DNA of 64,000 bases from Parietaria judaica (GCA_954871525.1 OX940860.1:26506001-26570000), one strand, 5' to 3'. Positions 1 to 12,234 are shown, numbered from the stretch's first letter. Notes: generated by a model from the sequence alone, not told the origin. Program-made: numbers and translations.

Positions 1-90
1 AGACTACAATTTAAATAATAGCAAATATTTTCATAAAAAATTATTGATATATTTTATCGCCACCGCGCGAAGCGCGGTGCCGTCCACTAG
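1..90 (+). mobile_element. Helitron 3' terminus (element continues off the left edge)
   Basis: The sequence shows an 8-bp GC stem (61-68 and 72-79) around a 3-base GAA loop, followed seven bases later by CTAG (87-90) and then T. A GC-rich hairpin 10-12 bases before a terminal CTRR, with insertion before a T, is the standard Helitron 3' end. Only this end is in the window. The contrast between the GC hairpin and the surrounding AT-rich DNA supports the call. Whether the element is autonomous cannot be seen. Confidence 0.8.
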
Positions 91-946
91 TATTAATTAA
101 TGATAAAAATCTATATATTATAAAAGGAGGAACTCACGAGTGATGTGGCAAAGTAATACTTAAGCATTCACATTTTTTTTCTAAGAGGTTCAAGATGATG
201 TAATGAAGTAGAATCAAAGGATTCACATTTTCTATTTTATGAGAATTTTGAATTTTTTTTACATATATAATTATTGTTCATTGATGACATAATAAATAGT
301 TTTCTCGCCATTCAACTCCAACATAATCAATTTGTATTGCTTGAAGCCTTAAAACACTTTTGAATATGAAAGGAATTTTCCATCAATTGAAAACGTTAGT
401 GCTCAAATAATTATCAGCATTACTCTTGATTGTCACTCAATTAAGTTTAGTTATTTTCATTAGTATATATAATAAAAATATATAGTTATTTTCAATGTAG
501 AAATTTCGCAGTCTAACTATATATAAATATACATAAAATTTAGGAGATATTTGGTGGATAATATGGCACAACTAAAAAGAAATGACACAATTAGATTTCT
601 AATTGTAGAGGCTTTTTAATTTATTTTAATGAAAATTAACCTGCTTCATATGTTAGCAGTTTTTCTTTGTTTATTGTGTCTCAAACCATTTGAGTTCTCT
701 AATAAATAATAGGATTCATTAATACTTTATATGTTTAGACTATTGAAATTCTCTACAATACGTTAAGTAAGTGATCTATATATAGACTGGATATACTCAT
801 GTCATGATGGAGATTCACGAGGTTTGTGCTTTAGACTTTTAGTTCATGTCAATGATGTCATTGTAGTTTCAGATTGTATTCTTTGTACATCTGTGCATTG
901 TTTATTTTTTATAGTTCGAACATTGATATATACATATATATATATA
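91..946. other. AT-rich intergenic DNA, no gene seen
   Basis: AT-rich sequence with short A/T runs and no reading frame resembling a protein. It ends in a TA-repeat tract that borders the next mobile element. Confidence 0.6.
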
Positions 947-1588
947 GGGGCGGAGCCAGAGAATCAAACAAGAGGGGGCGAAAAATCAACCATAACTTTT
1001 AAAATAAGATGGTGAGACAAAAAACTTGTAACTTGTAAGATGTATTATATTATAAATGTTCTTTATATTTTTTTGTGTTCTAGTTCATATCAGCCTCATC
1101 ATCGTCACAATTGCTTTCGTAAAGTTTTATGTTTTGAAAACTTCATATATTTTTTTATTGTAAATTATTATTGATAGATGGTTCATATTTTTTTTATCAT
1201 ATTTGTGTTATATTAGTATAAATATATTTGTATGTATGTATGTATGTATGTATGAATACATTAATAATCTTTTTTTTTTAATAGTAAGAACGAAATAGAA
1301 AAAGCAAATTTGAAAATGATTATATAATAAATAATTAGATACGTAACCAAATAATTATATGGGTTGAAAGTTGGTCGAGAAGAATCGAACCTTGGTCCTT
1401 GGCCCACGAGAGACAAAAATGGTAAGGAGGTTACCATTGCACCACAATATAGTTTCAACACAAATTGATATGTTTTTGATATATTATATATGTTGTATAT
1501 ATAATATTCATTAAATATAAATCGCCGGCGCGGGGCGCGGATCAAGTGGGGGCGGCCGACCTCGGTTGGCTCCGAGTGGCTCCGCCCC
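947..1588. mobile_element. TIR-ended element with tRNA-like A/B boxes
   Basis: The ends are perfect 12-bp inverted repeats: GGGGCGGAGCCA at 947-958 and its complement at 1577-1588. Both lie inside TA-repeat tracts, so a target duplication cannot be resolved. Near the right side, on the minus strand, are a sequence fitting the Pol III A box (1434-1444, TGGTGCAATGG) and one fitting the B box (1381-1391, AGGTTCGATTCT). This suggests a tRNA-derived segment inside, or nested in, the element. No transposase frame is present. Confidence 0.55.
1381..1444 (-). repeat. tRNA-derived (SINE-like) A-box/B-box segment
   Basis: Read on the minus strand, TGGTGCAATGG (A-box consensus TRGYNNANNNG) is followed about 42 nt later by AGGTTCGATTCT (B-box consensus GGTTCGANNCC). 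The flanks do not fold into a tRNA acceptor stem, so this is a tRNA-related repeat and not a tRNA gene. Its sequence differs from the other SINE family in this window. Confidence 0.45.
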
Positions 1589-1953
1589 TATATATATATA
1601 TATATATATATATTCATTTGAATTTTTGTGCCATATTTTTTTATTTATAAATTGTTAGTTGCACTTTGTAATTGAGCTATTAAAGATTGTACATGCTCAG
1701 GTGCACCTTGCAAGTTCCACTATGATACAAAGCTCCTAGCTGAGGTATGAATCCATTTTATCAAGAAATGATTTGATTGTTTTGTATTATAAAGTATATT
1801 AATATTGATTGTTTTGTATGAATTGGTTGTTTCATATTATAATGGAATGTGAATAGTGGAATCGTGAATATTTGAGGATGCTTGGAAATGCATCCCTGAA
1901 GTCATCTATTAATCTATCTCCGGATTTTTTAACATCTTTAATACATGTTTAAT

Positions 1954-2004
<51 letters not shown>

Positions 2005-3281
2005 CATGTGGCCGTTAGCGGCAAAAATACCCAAACTTTTTTTTTTAATATTTTTTAATATTTTTTAATTTATATTTTTTTCTTTACTTGATTAGTGATA
2101 ATTACTTGAATTCCAAATACATGGAATAACACAAAAGTTAGTCAAAACATCAATTGATTTCTTAATGTGCTTGTATAAGCTACATTTGCTGATAAAAATC
2201 TTATTATTATGAGAAATTTTAAACATAGCATTACACGAAAGTTGATCATGGGTTAAAAATTTAAAAATTTACACAATGAAATCTCATAATATTTCGAAAA
2301 CCAGTTTTGCAATTTGGTTTAGAAAATCAGTCTAAGAATTTCGTCTACCAAATCAGTTTGAGAGTTTGATTTTTGAAACAATGTTTGTTTAGTCTTTTGT
2401 TAATCTGTGGTTGAATTTAAATTAAAAAAATGCAATAAAACACAATTTATGTCACTAAAAAGAAATTATGTTTTATTTGAAAGTAATATATATTAATACT
2501 ATGTCTAAAACTTTTTGCCATAATACAAAAATTATTCATATTTCATGAATCTAATTACATGTTTAAATAATGTAATATAAAGTAGTAAATATTTCGTTTC
2601 AAGAGTTTATATCATTGAAATTAAGTTAGTATTTAATAATATACATAATTTAAGTATATTTGTTAATATGATAGTAATATTATTAAAATATATAATTATA
2701 TATAAAAATAATTTTAATAATTTTTTTTATGAGTTAATTTCATTGTTAATATCTTATTATAATATAATACTATTGTAAAATGATAATATATTATTATGGT
2801 TTTTTTTTTTTGTACGATTGAGTTGAAGACCAAAGACAAAAAACAACTTCAAATTGTTTTCTGTTTTCGTTCATTAAAATTTCAGTGGTATGGGAGACCG
2901 GTCTCGGAAACCAATATGACACTGTTTGAAACTAATATGACAATGTTTGAAACCAAAACCAGAAACTGATCTCGGAGACCATAACCAAACGCCCCATTAA
3001 TATTGGCAACTATAATCTTTTAATTGCGGGCAAGACGAGACTTTTTCGTCATGGCCGTTTCAGCAGTCGAATTGGTTACCATAGCCACATGCCTACAGCC
3101 AACAAGTAAGTTCAGGCTGCGAAACTCTGCCTCCTCTTTCTCCTACAAAAGCTTTACAATGACAAAAAAAAAAAAAAGTAGATTTTGGACTGTCGTGAAC
3201 AGCTCGTTGCACGACACGCCACTTTCGTGGACTCGCTATAGTTTGTTAACGTACTTATATCAGCTATATATATATATATAT
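1589..3281. other. AT-rich intergenic DNA with TA microsatellite
   Basis: No coding sequence recognised. It holds a (TA)n tract at about 1955-2001, (TA)n at 1589-1612 and another TA run just before 3281. Short A/T homopolymers are frequent. Confidence 0.6.
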
Positions 3282-3375
3282 TTGAAGGCAGCTTTCCTGC
3301 ATGTGGGGATTGAACCCACAACCTCCATTTTAGAAATAGTGTGGAATTACCACTAGGCTATCCTAGCAACCACAC
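3282..3375 (-). mobile_element. tRNA-derived SINE (copy 1)
   Basis: Near-copy of the SINE at 33538-33652. On the minus strand it reads an A box (TAGCCTAGTGG) and then a B box (GGTTCAATCC) in tRNA order, followed by the family tail with GCAGGAAAGCTGCC. The 3' tail side abuts a TA repeat and not a clean poly(A), and no target duplication is evident, so this copy looks older. The B box has one change from the consensus GGTTCGATCC. Confidence 0.8.
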
Positions 3376-4121
3376 GTTAATGTAAATGATTTTCAGTGTT
3401 ATGCTTTGGAAAATGGAAATGTATATTACATTGTACCATCGCTTTATAATTTAGGTCCCACGTTGAAACATGATGATATAATTACGATGAAGAAATTTTT
3501 GAATATATGTTAGAGGAACTTAAAATAGTTTAAGCCCAAATTTACCTAGATATGTAGACTTTAATTTAGAGACTATTAAATCATGTCACTGTATTTAGTC
3601 AAAGATAAGGTCCATTTTCATGAAAATAATCATTACCCCAAATAAAATTCCTAAGACAATAAAAAAATTCCCAAGAGGCCAAGACAACAAAAATTATAGT
3701 GTCATATAATAATAATCACATATGTTATTCATCATTAAAGTTAACTAGTTTCTTGACCTATACAAGATATTACTAATGTTAATGTCTTAGATATTAACTC
3801 ATTAATAGCTTCATTTCGAGTGACAATTCCTATCACATGCCGAATTAAGTATATGCCTTAAAAAATTATTAATATCATATAACTATAAGCACAATTATAC
3901 TAACACTTTTTTCTTTTTTATCTTGTGTTTTTTTTTTTTCCATTTTTCTTTGTACTTCAATTGAGCTTCAATTTTGTTTCAATTTAGTTCACGTTGATCA
4001 ATCATAATCTTAATTAAATTGTTTTAAGTCAACCCGAGCCTAATAATTTTATGTCGTACCACATCGTCTCGATCCAAATTTTCCAACCCTACACAAACGA
4101 TCATCGATTATTATTACATGT
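3376..4121. other. Intergenic DNA, no gene seen
   Basis: AT-rich sequence with no recognisable coding frame, RNA gene or terminal repeat. Confidence 0.55.
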
Positions 4122-4818
4122 AGGGTAAACTGCAGCTAATGTACCTAATGTTTGTTTTTATGCGGATTATGTACCCAATATTTATTTTTGACGGCTAATG
4201 TACCCAAACTTTATTCCGTTAGATTTTTTCGTGTTTTCCGTCACTTGACCGTTAGCAAGTGATATATACACTTTTTGTATTTTTGACATCACTCATTTTT
4301 TGTCCAAATTTTATGCATGACCTACGGTTGGAAAGATAAGAGATAGATCTACAACTTTTGTGTTTTAAGTTTTGTAAAAAAAAGTTTTAAAAAATACGAA
4401 ATTTCAATTACAACGTAAAACTGAACATTAGTTTAATACAAAATATTTATTTCGAGCAAATTTTAATATACATAATGATTTTTTCTGATAAAACGTAAAA
4501 CTAAAATGTTGTAGATAAATATTTTATCTTTCCAACGGTAGTTTATTTAAAAAATTTGGACAAAAAATGAGTAAGTTTTTTTTGCCACGTTCCAGGTCGC
4601 GATTGGAGGAATCAGCGTCACATGGGTGCTTAAGTGGAGCTGACGTGACACTGGTTAACGGTTAAGTGACGGAATGGATGAAAAATCTAACTGAAATAAA
4701 CATTGGGTACATAATCCGCAGCGAATCAAACATTGTGTACATTAGCCGTCGAAAATAAATGTTGGGTACATAATTCGTAGTGAATCAAACATTGGGTACA
4801 TTAACCGTAGTTTACCCT
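4122..4818. mobile_element. Fold-back (inverted-repeat) MITE
   Basis: The outer ends are AGGGTAAACT (4122-4131) and its exact complement (4809-4818). The similarity continues inward through almost the whole element: the left arm (about 4122-4440) is matched in reverse complement by the right arm (about 4470-4818). This includes the shared stretch CTCATTTTTTGTCCAAATTTT and the motif GTTGGAAAGATAA. No protein is encoded. A transcript through it would form a hairpin of roughly 320 bp. A clear target duplication was not found. Confidence 0.8.
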
Positions 4819-6028
4819 TATTCAAATTGTTTGGTGTCGTTTTCTTCTTTTCCTTGTTGGCCTTATTGTGTGGAAAAAAGGCACTCGCTCCTCCTTTATT
4901 AGAGCACTGGGAGTGGGAGTCACATCACATCAAAACTTCAATTATTGATTTTATATCGCAGATATAATAGTAAGTTTTCTTGGTCTTCACTGAAACAGAG
5001 TAAATAAATAATCAATCACGGTCACCACACAAAATTTCTATTATTAGGTTTTATTGGAATTACAAAAAGCAAGAAAGATTTAAAGAAAGAAGAAAGAAGA
5101 TAAGGCTCTTTTTTTGTCGACCACACCATCCTAATTTTATCAAGAATTAAAGTATGATATATATATATATATAATTATATATATATTTCTTCAGCTATAA
5201 TTATAATATATATGTATATTTCCCTATATATTTTTATTTATAAATTTATATTTTTTTTCGAATGTCATTGCATTTTATTGGAAATCTTCGAATACATGTT
5301 ATATGTATTATTTCATTATATGAATATCATTGTAAATTGTATTAGAAGTCATTATATGAATGTCTCGTTAAAATTTTATTTGACTATCGTTGCATTTTAT
5401 TTTGGAATTTTTTAAACATATTACTATAGGATTATAGAATTAATTTATTGTACCAATAAATCATTGGACCAACATTGAATAAAATATGCTTTTTTATTTA
5501 GTTAATTCTAAATAAGTTATATATCTGCTAATAATATTGAATAAAGTGATTTATTTTAGGGTATGATTTAAAAAAATAAAAAGATAATTACGGATGTACT
5601 TGAGTTGAAATAGAATGCAAATCTACCTAACTTAAGATCATTCTTAAAGCATTCAATTTAGGTACGAGTTTCTCACATTGTACTCTTGATAATTTAAAGA
5701 TGTTAAACATCTTTGATCATTTAAGCTGAGTTATTTGAGGTTTTATACCGATAAGTTTATGAGTATTTGATAAACTCGTGGAGATCATAAAGATTTATTC
5801 GAGGTACAAGTATCAATTCTCTTTTAAAAAAGTAGAGATAACTTCTAATTTTTATTTTTAGCCGGACAAAGTACCAATACTCTGATATTATGTATAAAAT
5901 AAATACCTTTTTTATATATTTTTTTCAATTAAAAGGATTAATGATAATTATCGATATCTTTAAAAAAAGAATTGATACTTGACAAAAATAAGTGGATTAT
6001 AACATGACATTGCTATAAGGAAGGCTCT
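4819..6028. other. Intergenic DNA upstream of the BURP gene
   Basis: AT-rich, with no coding sequence recognised. A short TA-rich tract occurs at 5158-5210. The right part is the presumptive promoter of the BURP gene. Confidence 0.55.
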
Positions 6029-6037
6029 CTATAAAAG
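6029..6037 (+). promoter_or_regulatory. TATA box of the BURP gene
   Basis: CTATAAAAG about 45-50 nt before the first ATG (6080). Strong match to the plant TATA consensus. The position implies a short 5' leader of about 20 nt. Confidence 0.6.
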
Positions 6038-6079
6038 TAGTGCCATTTCATATGTTTCTCTCCACAAGCTTTATATATT

Positions 6080-7734
6080 ATGCAAATGGAGCTCTCTCGT
6101 TTTCTTTCTCTAAGCTCCTTCATCTTTGTAAGTTTCATGTTAACCACACCATAATTAGTTAATGTGATTATTTTTAGTATTAATGGTTAAATAATTATGT
6201 CAAAGTCTTAATGTTGCTTATATTCACCGTAAGATTATGTTATAATTAATTAATTACTTTCGACGCAGCTCATTGCGTTTAAACGGTGCGCTTTGGCGAG
6301 TGACGTGGATACATGGAACGATATTTTGCCCAACACTAAGATGCCAAAATCCCTGCTTGATATTTTGCAGCCATCTGGTAATTAATTCAATCAATTAATA
6401 TAACTAATATAAGATTTACTCTCAATTACTGGTAATTAATGTTTTAATAATTAACGCTCTTTTTGCATTATAATAGTCAATATTATATGGATTGATTTAA
6501 CATTTCTAACGTATACGTTATTCTAATATATACATATATATGCGTGTGTGTGTGTGAAAGAGAATGTCATAAATCGTTGATTTTACATATTTTCTTAGAC
6601 CGTCGTGCTTTCTCTAAGACTGAAATAAAAATACAAATCATCTATCGGTTTTAATGATTATATATATATATTTATATAAAAAAACAGATAGAAACTCACT
6701 TAATTAAGAGATTTCTAAGCGACAAGTGAAACTAAATAAAGAAGGTTAATAATCCACAAATTATATAATAAACTAAATCAAGAACAATGGAATATCATTT
6801 TTTTAAAATCAACTAGTCAAACTTTGTAAAGATGTATATTTGAGATATCGAGTTCAAGCCATGCAATTTATAAAAATCTAAAAAACAATTACCTAAGCAA
6901 AAAATAAATACATAAACTCTATGATTTAATCTAAATGATAATGATGTAGATAAATCAATAGACACCAAAAACCCTTACTTGGGAGTAGGCAAGACCGTTC
7001 TGAACCTAAACGACAACAAGCTCGGCCTCAGCTCCGCCTTTCCGACAGCCGGAAAAGACAGCTACGCCACCATCACTCACAAAGGCCCGAAGAAAACTCC
7101 GCCTCGCGATGTCACCACTTTCTTCCTCGAGAAAGCGCTCCGCTCCGGCAACAAGATGACACTCTTCTTCCCCGAATCCACAACTCCTCCAGCGAAGTTC
7201 CTCCCCGGTGGAAGCATTGACCCCGACCAGCTCCAACAAACGCTCGAACGCTTCTCAATCCAGCCAGACTCGGTCGAAGCAAAGGCTGTGTCGGAGACGG
7301 TCAACGACTGTGCAGCGCAGGGCATTACCGGCGAGACCAAGCGCTGCGCCGCCTCGCTGCGGTCACTGATAGAGTTTACCGTCGGGCGGTTGGGAAGGAA
7401 TGTCGAGGTTTTTGCAACGGAGGCTGTAAACAAGGCTGCAGAGGTCCGTATCCTCGGTGGCGTCCGGAAAATCGGCGAGAAGTCGGTGGTTTGCCACAAG
7501 CAAAACTACGTGTACGCCGTGTTCTACTGCCATGAGGTCCACGCGACTAGGGCTTATGCAGTGTCCCTCATCGGCGCTGATGGCATCAAGGCCGAGGCTG
7601 TGGCGGTCTGCCACACCGACACAAGGCACTGGAGCGCCGAGCTTTTTGCTTTTAGGGTTCTCGGCGTGAAGCCCGGGACTGTGCCCGTTTGCCACTTCCT
7701 TCCCCGGGACAGCCTCGTTTGGGTCCCAAAATAG
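6080..7734 (+). CDS. BURP-domain protein (RD22/USP/BNM2-like)
   Basis: Plant cell-wall/apoplastic or storage-compartment protein of the BURP family; the molecular role of the family is not settled. Three exons: 6080-6127, 6269-6377 and 6962-7734, about 309 aa. The second exon encodes a short segment with the sequence KSLLDILQ before the domain. The third exon carries the whole BURP domain and ends with the diagnostic cysteine-histidine pairs spaced CH-X10-CH-X25-CH-X25-CH, which fits the family signature. The N-terminus (MQMELSRFLSLSSFIF then LIAFKRCALA) looks like a signal peptide interrupted by intron 1. A second in-frame ATG lies at 6086. The acceptor of intron 2 has a weak pyrimidine tract: the site at 6960-6961 keeps frame, and 6984-6985 is an alternative. 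There is no long repeat region between signal and domain, unlike RD22, so it is closer to the short USP/BNM2-like members. It is not part of a cluster here. Confidence 0.93.
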
Positions 7735-8351
7735 GAACAAAACTAAAAAACTTTTGATGCCAAATTTGTGGCTGATAAGCTCTCGTACGTTTGCTTGTTT
7801 GTGTGGTTTAATTTATGTTTAACGCTTGTTAATTATTGCACTTCTTGTATAATATTTTATGTTTTACGTATCAATATAATAATGAAGCGTGTTATATAAC
7901 TATGAAAAATATTTCACGATCGCGAGGTTGTAATTGTGTATTAGTTATTGAGACATTAATTTAAGACGTGGACAAAAGTAAAACGACACCAAAATAATAA
8001 TAAAAACGACAAAAATCAGAGGAAATGACAGTTGGAAAACGACACCAAAAATAAAACAGAAGAGGAGGAGATAGAAAGGAAAGGATAATTAAAATTGGAA
8101 GTGGCAGTGCCAATTCATTTATTTAAAATTTAAACATATGACTATTTTATATTACTACAGTAAAAGCTGATGTCCAGTTATGCTTTAATATCCCCCATTG
8201 CGTTTAGCACCGTATAACCTGCATCCAACAAAAATGAAAAAATAAAATAAAATAAAAATATAAACAGCAATTTAAAATTCTATTTAATACTCTATAATTG
8301 AATTCGTCTTTTTCCACCTAATACTCTCACAAATTGAACACTCGATTATTA
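7735..8351. other. 3' flank of the BURP gene
   Basis: Contains AATATAATAATGAA near 7873, a plausible polyadenylation region. No further gene seen. Confidence 0.5.
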
Positions 8352-8578
8352 AATCAAATTTTAAGATTTTACTAAACAAACATTTTACATAACCTTTGAA
8401 AATAATTACATATATTTTCGAAGGCAATTAAGTTGAATACGGACTATCATTCAAGTCCGCAATAATAATCAAATTTTAAGATTTTACTAAACAAACATTT
8501 TACATAACCTTTGAAAATAATTACATATATTTTCGAAGGCAATTAAGTTGAATACGGACTATCATTCAAGTCCGCAAT
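8352..8578. repeat. 115-bp tandem duplication
   Basis: Positions 8352-8463 are repeated without mismatch at 8467-8578, a period of 115 bp. The block is AT-rich and non-coding. Identity this high implies a very recent duplication, or an assembly artefact. Confidence 0.9.
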
Positions 8579-8631
8579 GACCTGCTATGAAATCGTGGCG
8601 TTGGACCTTGATCTCCCACGCCGCCGGTTGG

Positions 8632-8800
8632 GTAGGGGCGGATGCATAATGAGTGCTATAGCGACAATTGCCTGATAGAATTCTTTTATTTATTTTTTCC
8701 AAGTATTTTTAAACTTTCAATTTTTAACTTCTTATATTTAATTTCTTCCCTCTAAAAAAAAATATGCAGCCTCCCAATACTTATACCTTAGATCCGCCAC
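8632..8800. mobile_element. Short GGGGCGGAT-ended element remnant
   Basis: TAGGGGCGGAT at 8632-8642 faces ATCCGCCACC near 8790. The ends resemble those of the element at 947-1588 (GGGGCGGA). The interior is AT-rich with no coding sequence. Only about 10 bp of each end match and no target duplication was found. Confidence 0.35.
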
Positions 8801-8845
8801 CCGCGACCAGTTTTGTAGAGTTAAATATAAAAAATAGGAATATGA

Positions 8846-9208
8846 TTAAAAATTAATTAGAGAGAGGCAAAAGTAGTTACTTCCACATTTCATTCCTTTG
8901 GGAACTTCAAGTCCACAAGTTCTGACAACGTAGACCGCCTTCTTCATACTGATCATCGCTTCAATGTCCTTGGTCACGAACTTGCAAACACACGGCAAGT
9001 CTACCGGCTTTATCACCGAGCAGCACTCCGACGAAGGCCGGACTTTCGGCCCCACTTTTGACACGTATTTCGAGCAGTGCGTGATCAGGCTGGTGACGTC
9101 CAAGTGACACGATTGCCCTGACACCCTACCATTATCGCCGAGTAACACCACCATCACCGCGATCACAAAAACCGCAGAGACCGAACCACGAAATCCGGAG
9201 TTTGACAT
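8846..9208 (-). CDS. Lipid-transfer-like protein (8-cysteine, 2S albumin/LTP superfamily)
   Basis: Small secreted protein of the nsLTP/protease-inhibitor/seed-storage fold, which binds hydrophobic ligands in the apoplast. It begins with a hydrophobic signal peptide (about residues 1-32). The eight cysteines at residues 34, 45, 62, 63, 73, 75, 98 and 108 follow the C-X10-C-X16-CC-X9-CXC-X22-C-X9-C pattern, so four disulphides are expected. The unspliced frame runs 120 aa to a stop at 8846. However, directly after the last cysteine the sequence GGAA|GTAACT makes a good splice donor (exon end 8881). Many relatives have an intron at this point, so the last 11 residues of the unspliced frame may be intron; I could not place the next exon confidently. 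The specific subfamily (DIR1-like or other) is not assigned. Confidence 0.85.
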   Translation of the reverse strand: MSNSGFRGSVSAVFVIAVMVVLLGDNGRVSGQSCHLDVTSLITHCSKYVSKVGPKVRPSSECCSVIKPVDLPCVCKFVTKDIEAMISMKKAVYVVRTCGLEVPKGMKCGSNYFCLSLINF

Positions 9209-9277
9209 AGCTGATTTTCTCTCGGGTTTTAGTTTTCACTTTCAGATGTATGTATTGATGTTTTTGGCAGATCAATA

Positions 9278-9292
9278 CACTATATATATATA
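9278..9292 (-). promoter_or_regulatory. TATA box of the LTP-like gene
   Basis: On the minus strand TCTCTATATATATATAG lies about 70-85 nt before the ATG at 9208, a suitable core-promoter position. Confidence 0.5.
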
Positions 9293-9299
9293 GAGAGAC

Positions 9300-11010
9300 C
9301 GATATTAATGGTATTGAGTGAAATGAATATGTTGCCTATATTGACGTGTACAGTTAGAATTAAATTCATGAAATTTGCATGTTGGTCCAGTTCGTTACTT
9401 AAATATTAATTTTTACGAAATGTCTCGTATTCTTTGAAATAATAGTATATTACGTCTAAAAAATTGTCAAATTAACAATGAGTTATGCAAAAGACATGTT
9501 TTCGAATATTTTTTTCAATTAATTATTTAACGAGATCAATAATAATATACTCGATTTTGAGATAAAGCAATCAAATAACTCATATATGTTGAGCACATGA
9601 GTTAACAGTTTCTTTCATTGTTCAAAAGTGTTGCTGTCAAAAACTAAATTTTAGAGAGAAAACTAATCAAGCATGAAAAATTAGGGGGTATTACCCCAAT
9701 TAATCTACAATAAATAGCGCTTGATATGTGTTCATTGTATACAGTATATACGTTGAAAATGATAAGATCTAGGGTTTGGTGAGTTGGAAAAGAGGAAGGG
9801 CATACATGTTTTGATTGGATATATGCTTAACTTATTTAATATGGGAAGTTGACTTGTTGGGATAATAAAAATATGCATTTAAAGCTCATTAATCTAGTAT
9901 ATCTATCAACGTGTTTATAAGGACATTTATTTCATATTCGGGTTTCTATGACCAAACAACTTTATTTTTACGTAATGGTAATGTTATTCTAAATGTCACA
10001 TTAAAACACTATTTCATCTCGAATAATTTTTTATTTTAACACTAAATTAAATATTTGTTTTATATTTAACTTTTTCTTATTTTTATTCATACCGTTATTG
10101 TATTTAGTATCTTACCATTATACCACTTATTCATTATTTTAATAATAAAATACTATTATATTTTAATACTCTTGTATTAATATGTTTTAAAATATTTAAT
10201 ATAATAAATTTAAAATTTAGAATAAAAATATAATAATTTTAAAGGTAAATATGAATAGTTAGAATAAATACATTCCTGCAAATTCTAAATATTTTGAGAT
10301 CAATTATTAAATCATTTTTAAGAGTATAAATAGTATTGTAAATATCACTTCTTAAAACTATCATGAAAATACCCATTCGATCACATTTGTTTCCTGTTTG
10401 AGCAAAATGTTTACAGTATGTAAGTTTAGGTTCGTAAATTTCCATTCTTAAGCATGATTATTATTTATTGGGATCTTTAATTCAATTTTGTTAGTTACGT
10501 ACGTGTTTGATGACATGATTATACAGTGAATATTGGATTCATTGTGTTATTTATTTAGTTATACGCGTGGAAGTATGAGCTAAACTCAAGAGTTGTGAAG
10601 GCTAGTTGGCCAAGGGAGAAGATAAATGAAACAACTCCACTTCTTTTTTTTTTTCTTTCTATTATGTGGAATGAAATATTTCAATTTTTTTTAAACATTA
10701 TAAATTTCAAGACACAAAAATTGAAACATAATTTTCTGTGAACCCCGAAAACGAAGAAATATTAGGCCTGCTCTACTTGACCTAATATTAAGTACTTTTA
10801 CGGCTCCCCCCTTAATTTGGCGTCTAGTAGGTAAAGTTACCCTAAACACGATCTTCTCCACCGGTCCTTGAAATCTTTTTTTTTTTTTTTTTTTAAATCG
10901 AATTATTACAGAATTTTTAACATAAAGTTGAAAATACAATTTTCGGTCAGTCATAAAATGTAACATTAGATAGTTTAATCATTATGAAAAAAAACATTAA
11001 ACCCGTCCTA
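9300..11010. other. AT-rich intergenic DNA, no gene seen
   Basis: No protein-like frame or RNA gene. Poly(A/T) runs occur, for example near 10868-10895. Confidence 0.55.
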
Positions 11011-11012
11011 CT

Positions 11013-11585
11013 TTGGGGGTGTAAAAAACCTGGAAATACAGATTATAAACCGCATCTGAACGGAACCGATTTAAAAAAATCCCAAATGTATTAAACTAGG
11101 TTAAACCGGGACCGATTCTTTAAAACTACATCGGATTAAAGCGTGTTCCGGGTTCCAAGTTTAGGGGTTAAAAAACCAGGAACCCGGATAATAGTACATA
11201 CATGCATTTTAATTTATTTTAATTTTTATAATGCTTTTTTTTTAAATAAACTTTTCACTTCTTTATAGAATTAATTTTCTGATGCTGTTTTTCATATTTT
11301 ATAAATTTATACATATATTTTAGTAAAAAGTTTAGCATTAAGAACTGTTTTTCTATTAAAAATAGTAAAGTTTTTCATCTTATTTTTACTTTTTATTAAT
11401 TATTTTGTATCCGGGTTTTAAAATCCAAGTTTTGATATTAAATTTGGGTTTAAACCCCGCATCCAAAATCCATGTTTAAGACATTTAAGATGCGAATGCG
11501 GGTTTTAATTTTGAAAAACCCTTATTTGGATCCGAGTTTTAGTTTTGGCAAAAAATTTAGGTATTCGGCCCGCTTGCACCCCTAC
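11013..11585. mobile_element. Non-autonomous element with GGGGTG/CACCCC ends
   Basis: The left end TTTGGGGGTGTAA and the right end TTGCACCCCTA are inverted, as in many hAT-type MITEs. The interior contains repeated short GC motifs (CCGGG, GGTTC) embedded in AT-rich DNA. Similar GC-motif sequences occur in a CHLD intron (34262-34690) and in the P450 intron (42340-42940). No transposase. Confidence 0.4.
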
Positions 11586-12234
11586 AGGACCAAATAATTT
11601 TAGGGTAAATGAAGCAAATGCCCATTTGTGACTCAAGGTTTCAAAAAAAATGCCCAAACCTATTTTTGGTAATTAAAACCACCAACTAATAAAAATATTG
11701 ACCAATTTGCCCTTCCTTTTTTTTTACGTGTAAATAATTAAAATATCGAAAAATCCATAATTATTCTAATTAATTTAAACAAAATAAATCAGTTTCCTTA
11801 AATATAGGTTACGTATTGACTTAAGAATCAAGTATTTATTTGAAATTCAGTATTCAAATATAATTCTTTCCTTAAACATATGTAAGTCAGTATTCACTTT
11901 TTTTACGATTTTATTCAAAATTCAAATTTTATTCGCCATTTTTTTTTGCAGAAGCATCTTTGATTGCTAACACGATCCATTGAAAACCTTATTTGGATCA
12001 ACTAAAAGCCCTCGTTCGCAGTAATACAAACGCATTGGCGAGTATATTTTATTTGTCATCATAGTTCTTATTCACTTTTGGCCTCATGAGAACGCATGAA
12101 ATCATTCCTTTGAAATATTTTGTTCTCTCATTTTATGGTATTTTTTTTTTGAAATAGTATAGAGTAGATTCTTATTAAGTAATTTGTAATCATATTGTAA
12201 ACTTTTATTCGATGTTAGTAAACTTATAAGACGT

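Noticed and set aside
3300..3360. tRNA-like sequence with A and B boxes
   Set aside because: It cannot form an acceptor stem and recurs with a poly(A) tail and target duplication at 33538-33652, so it is a SINE and not a tRNA gene.
7006..7740. Several overlapping frames in the BURP exon
   Set aside because: Shadows of the GC-rich BURP exon; only the frame with the CH-repeat signature is real.
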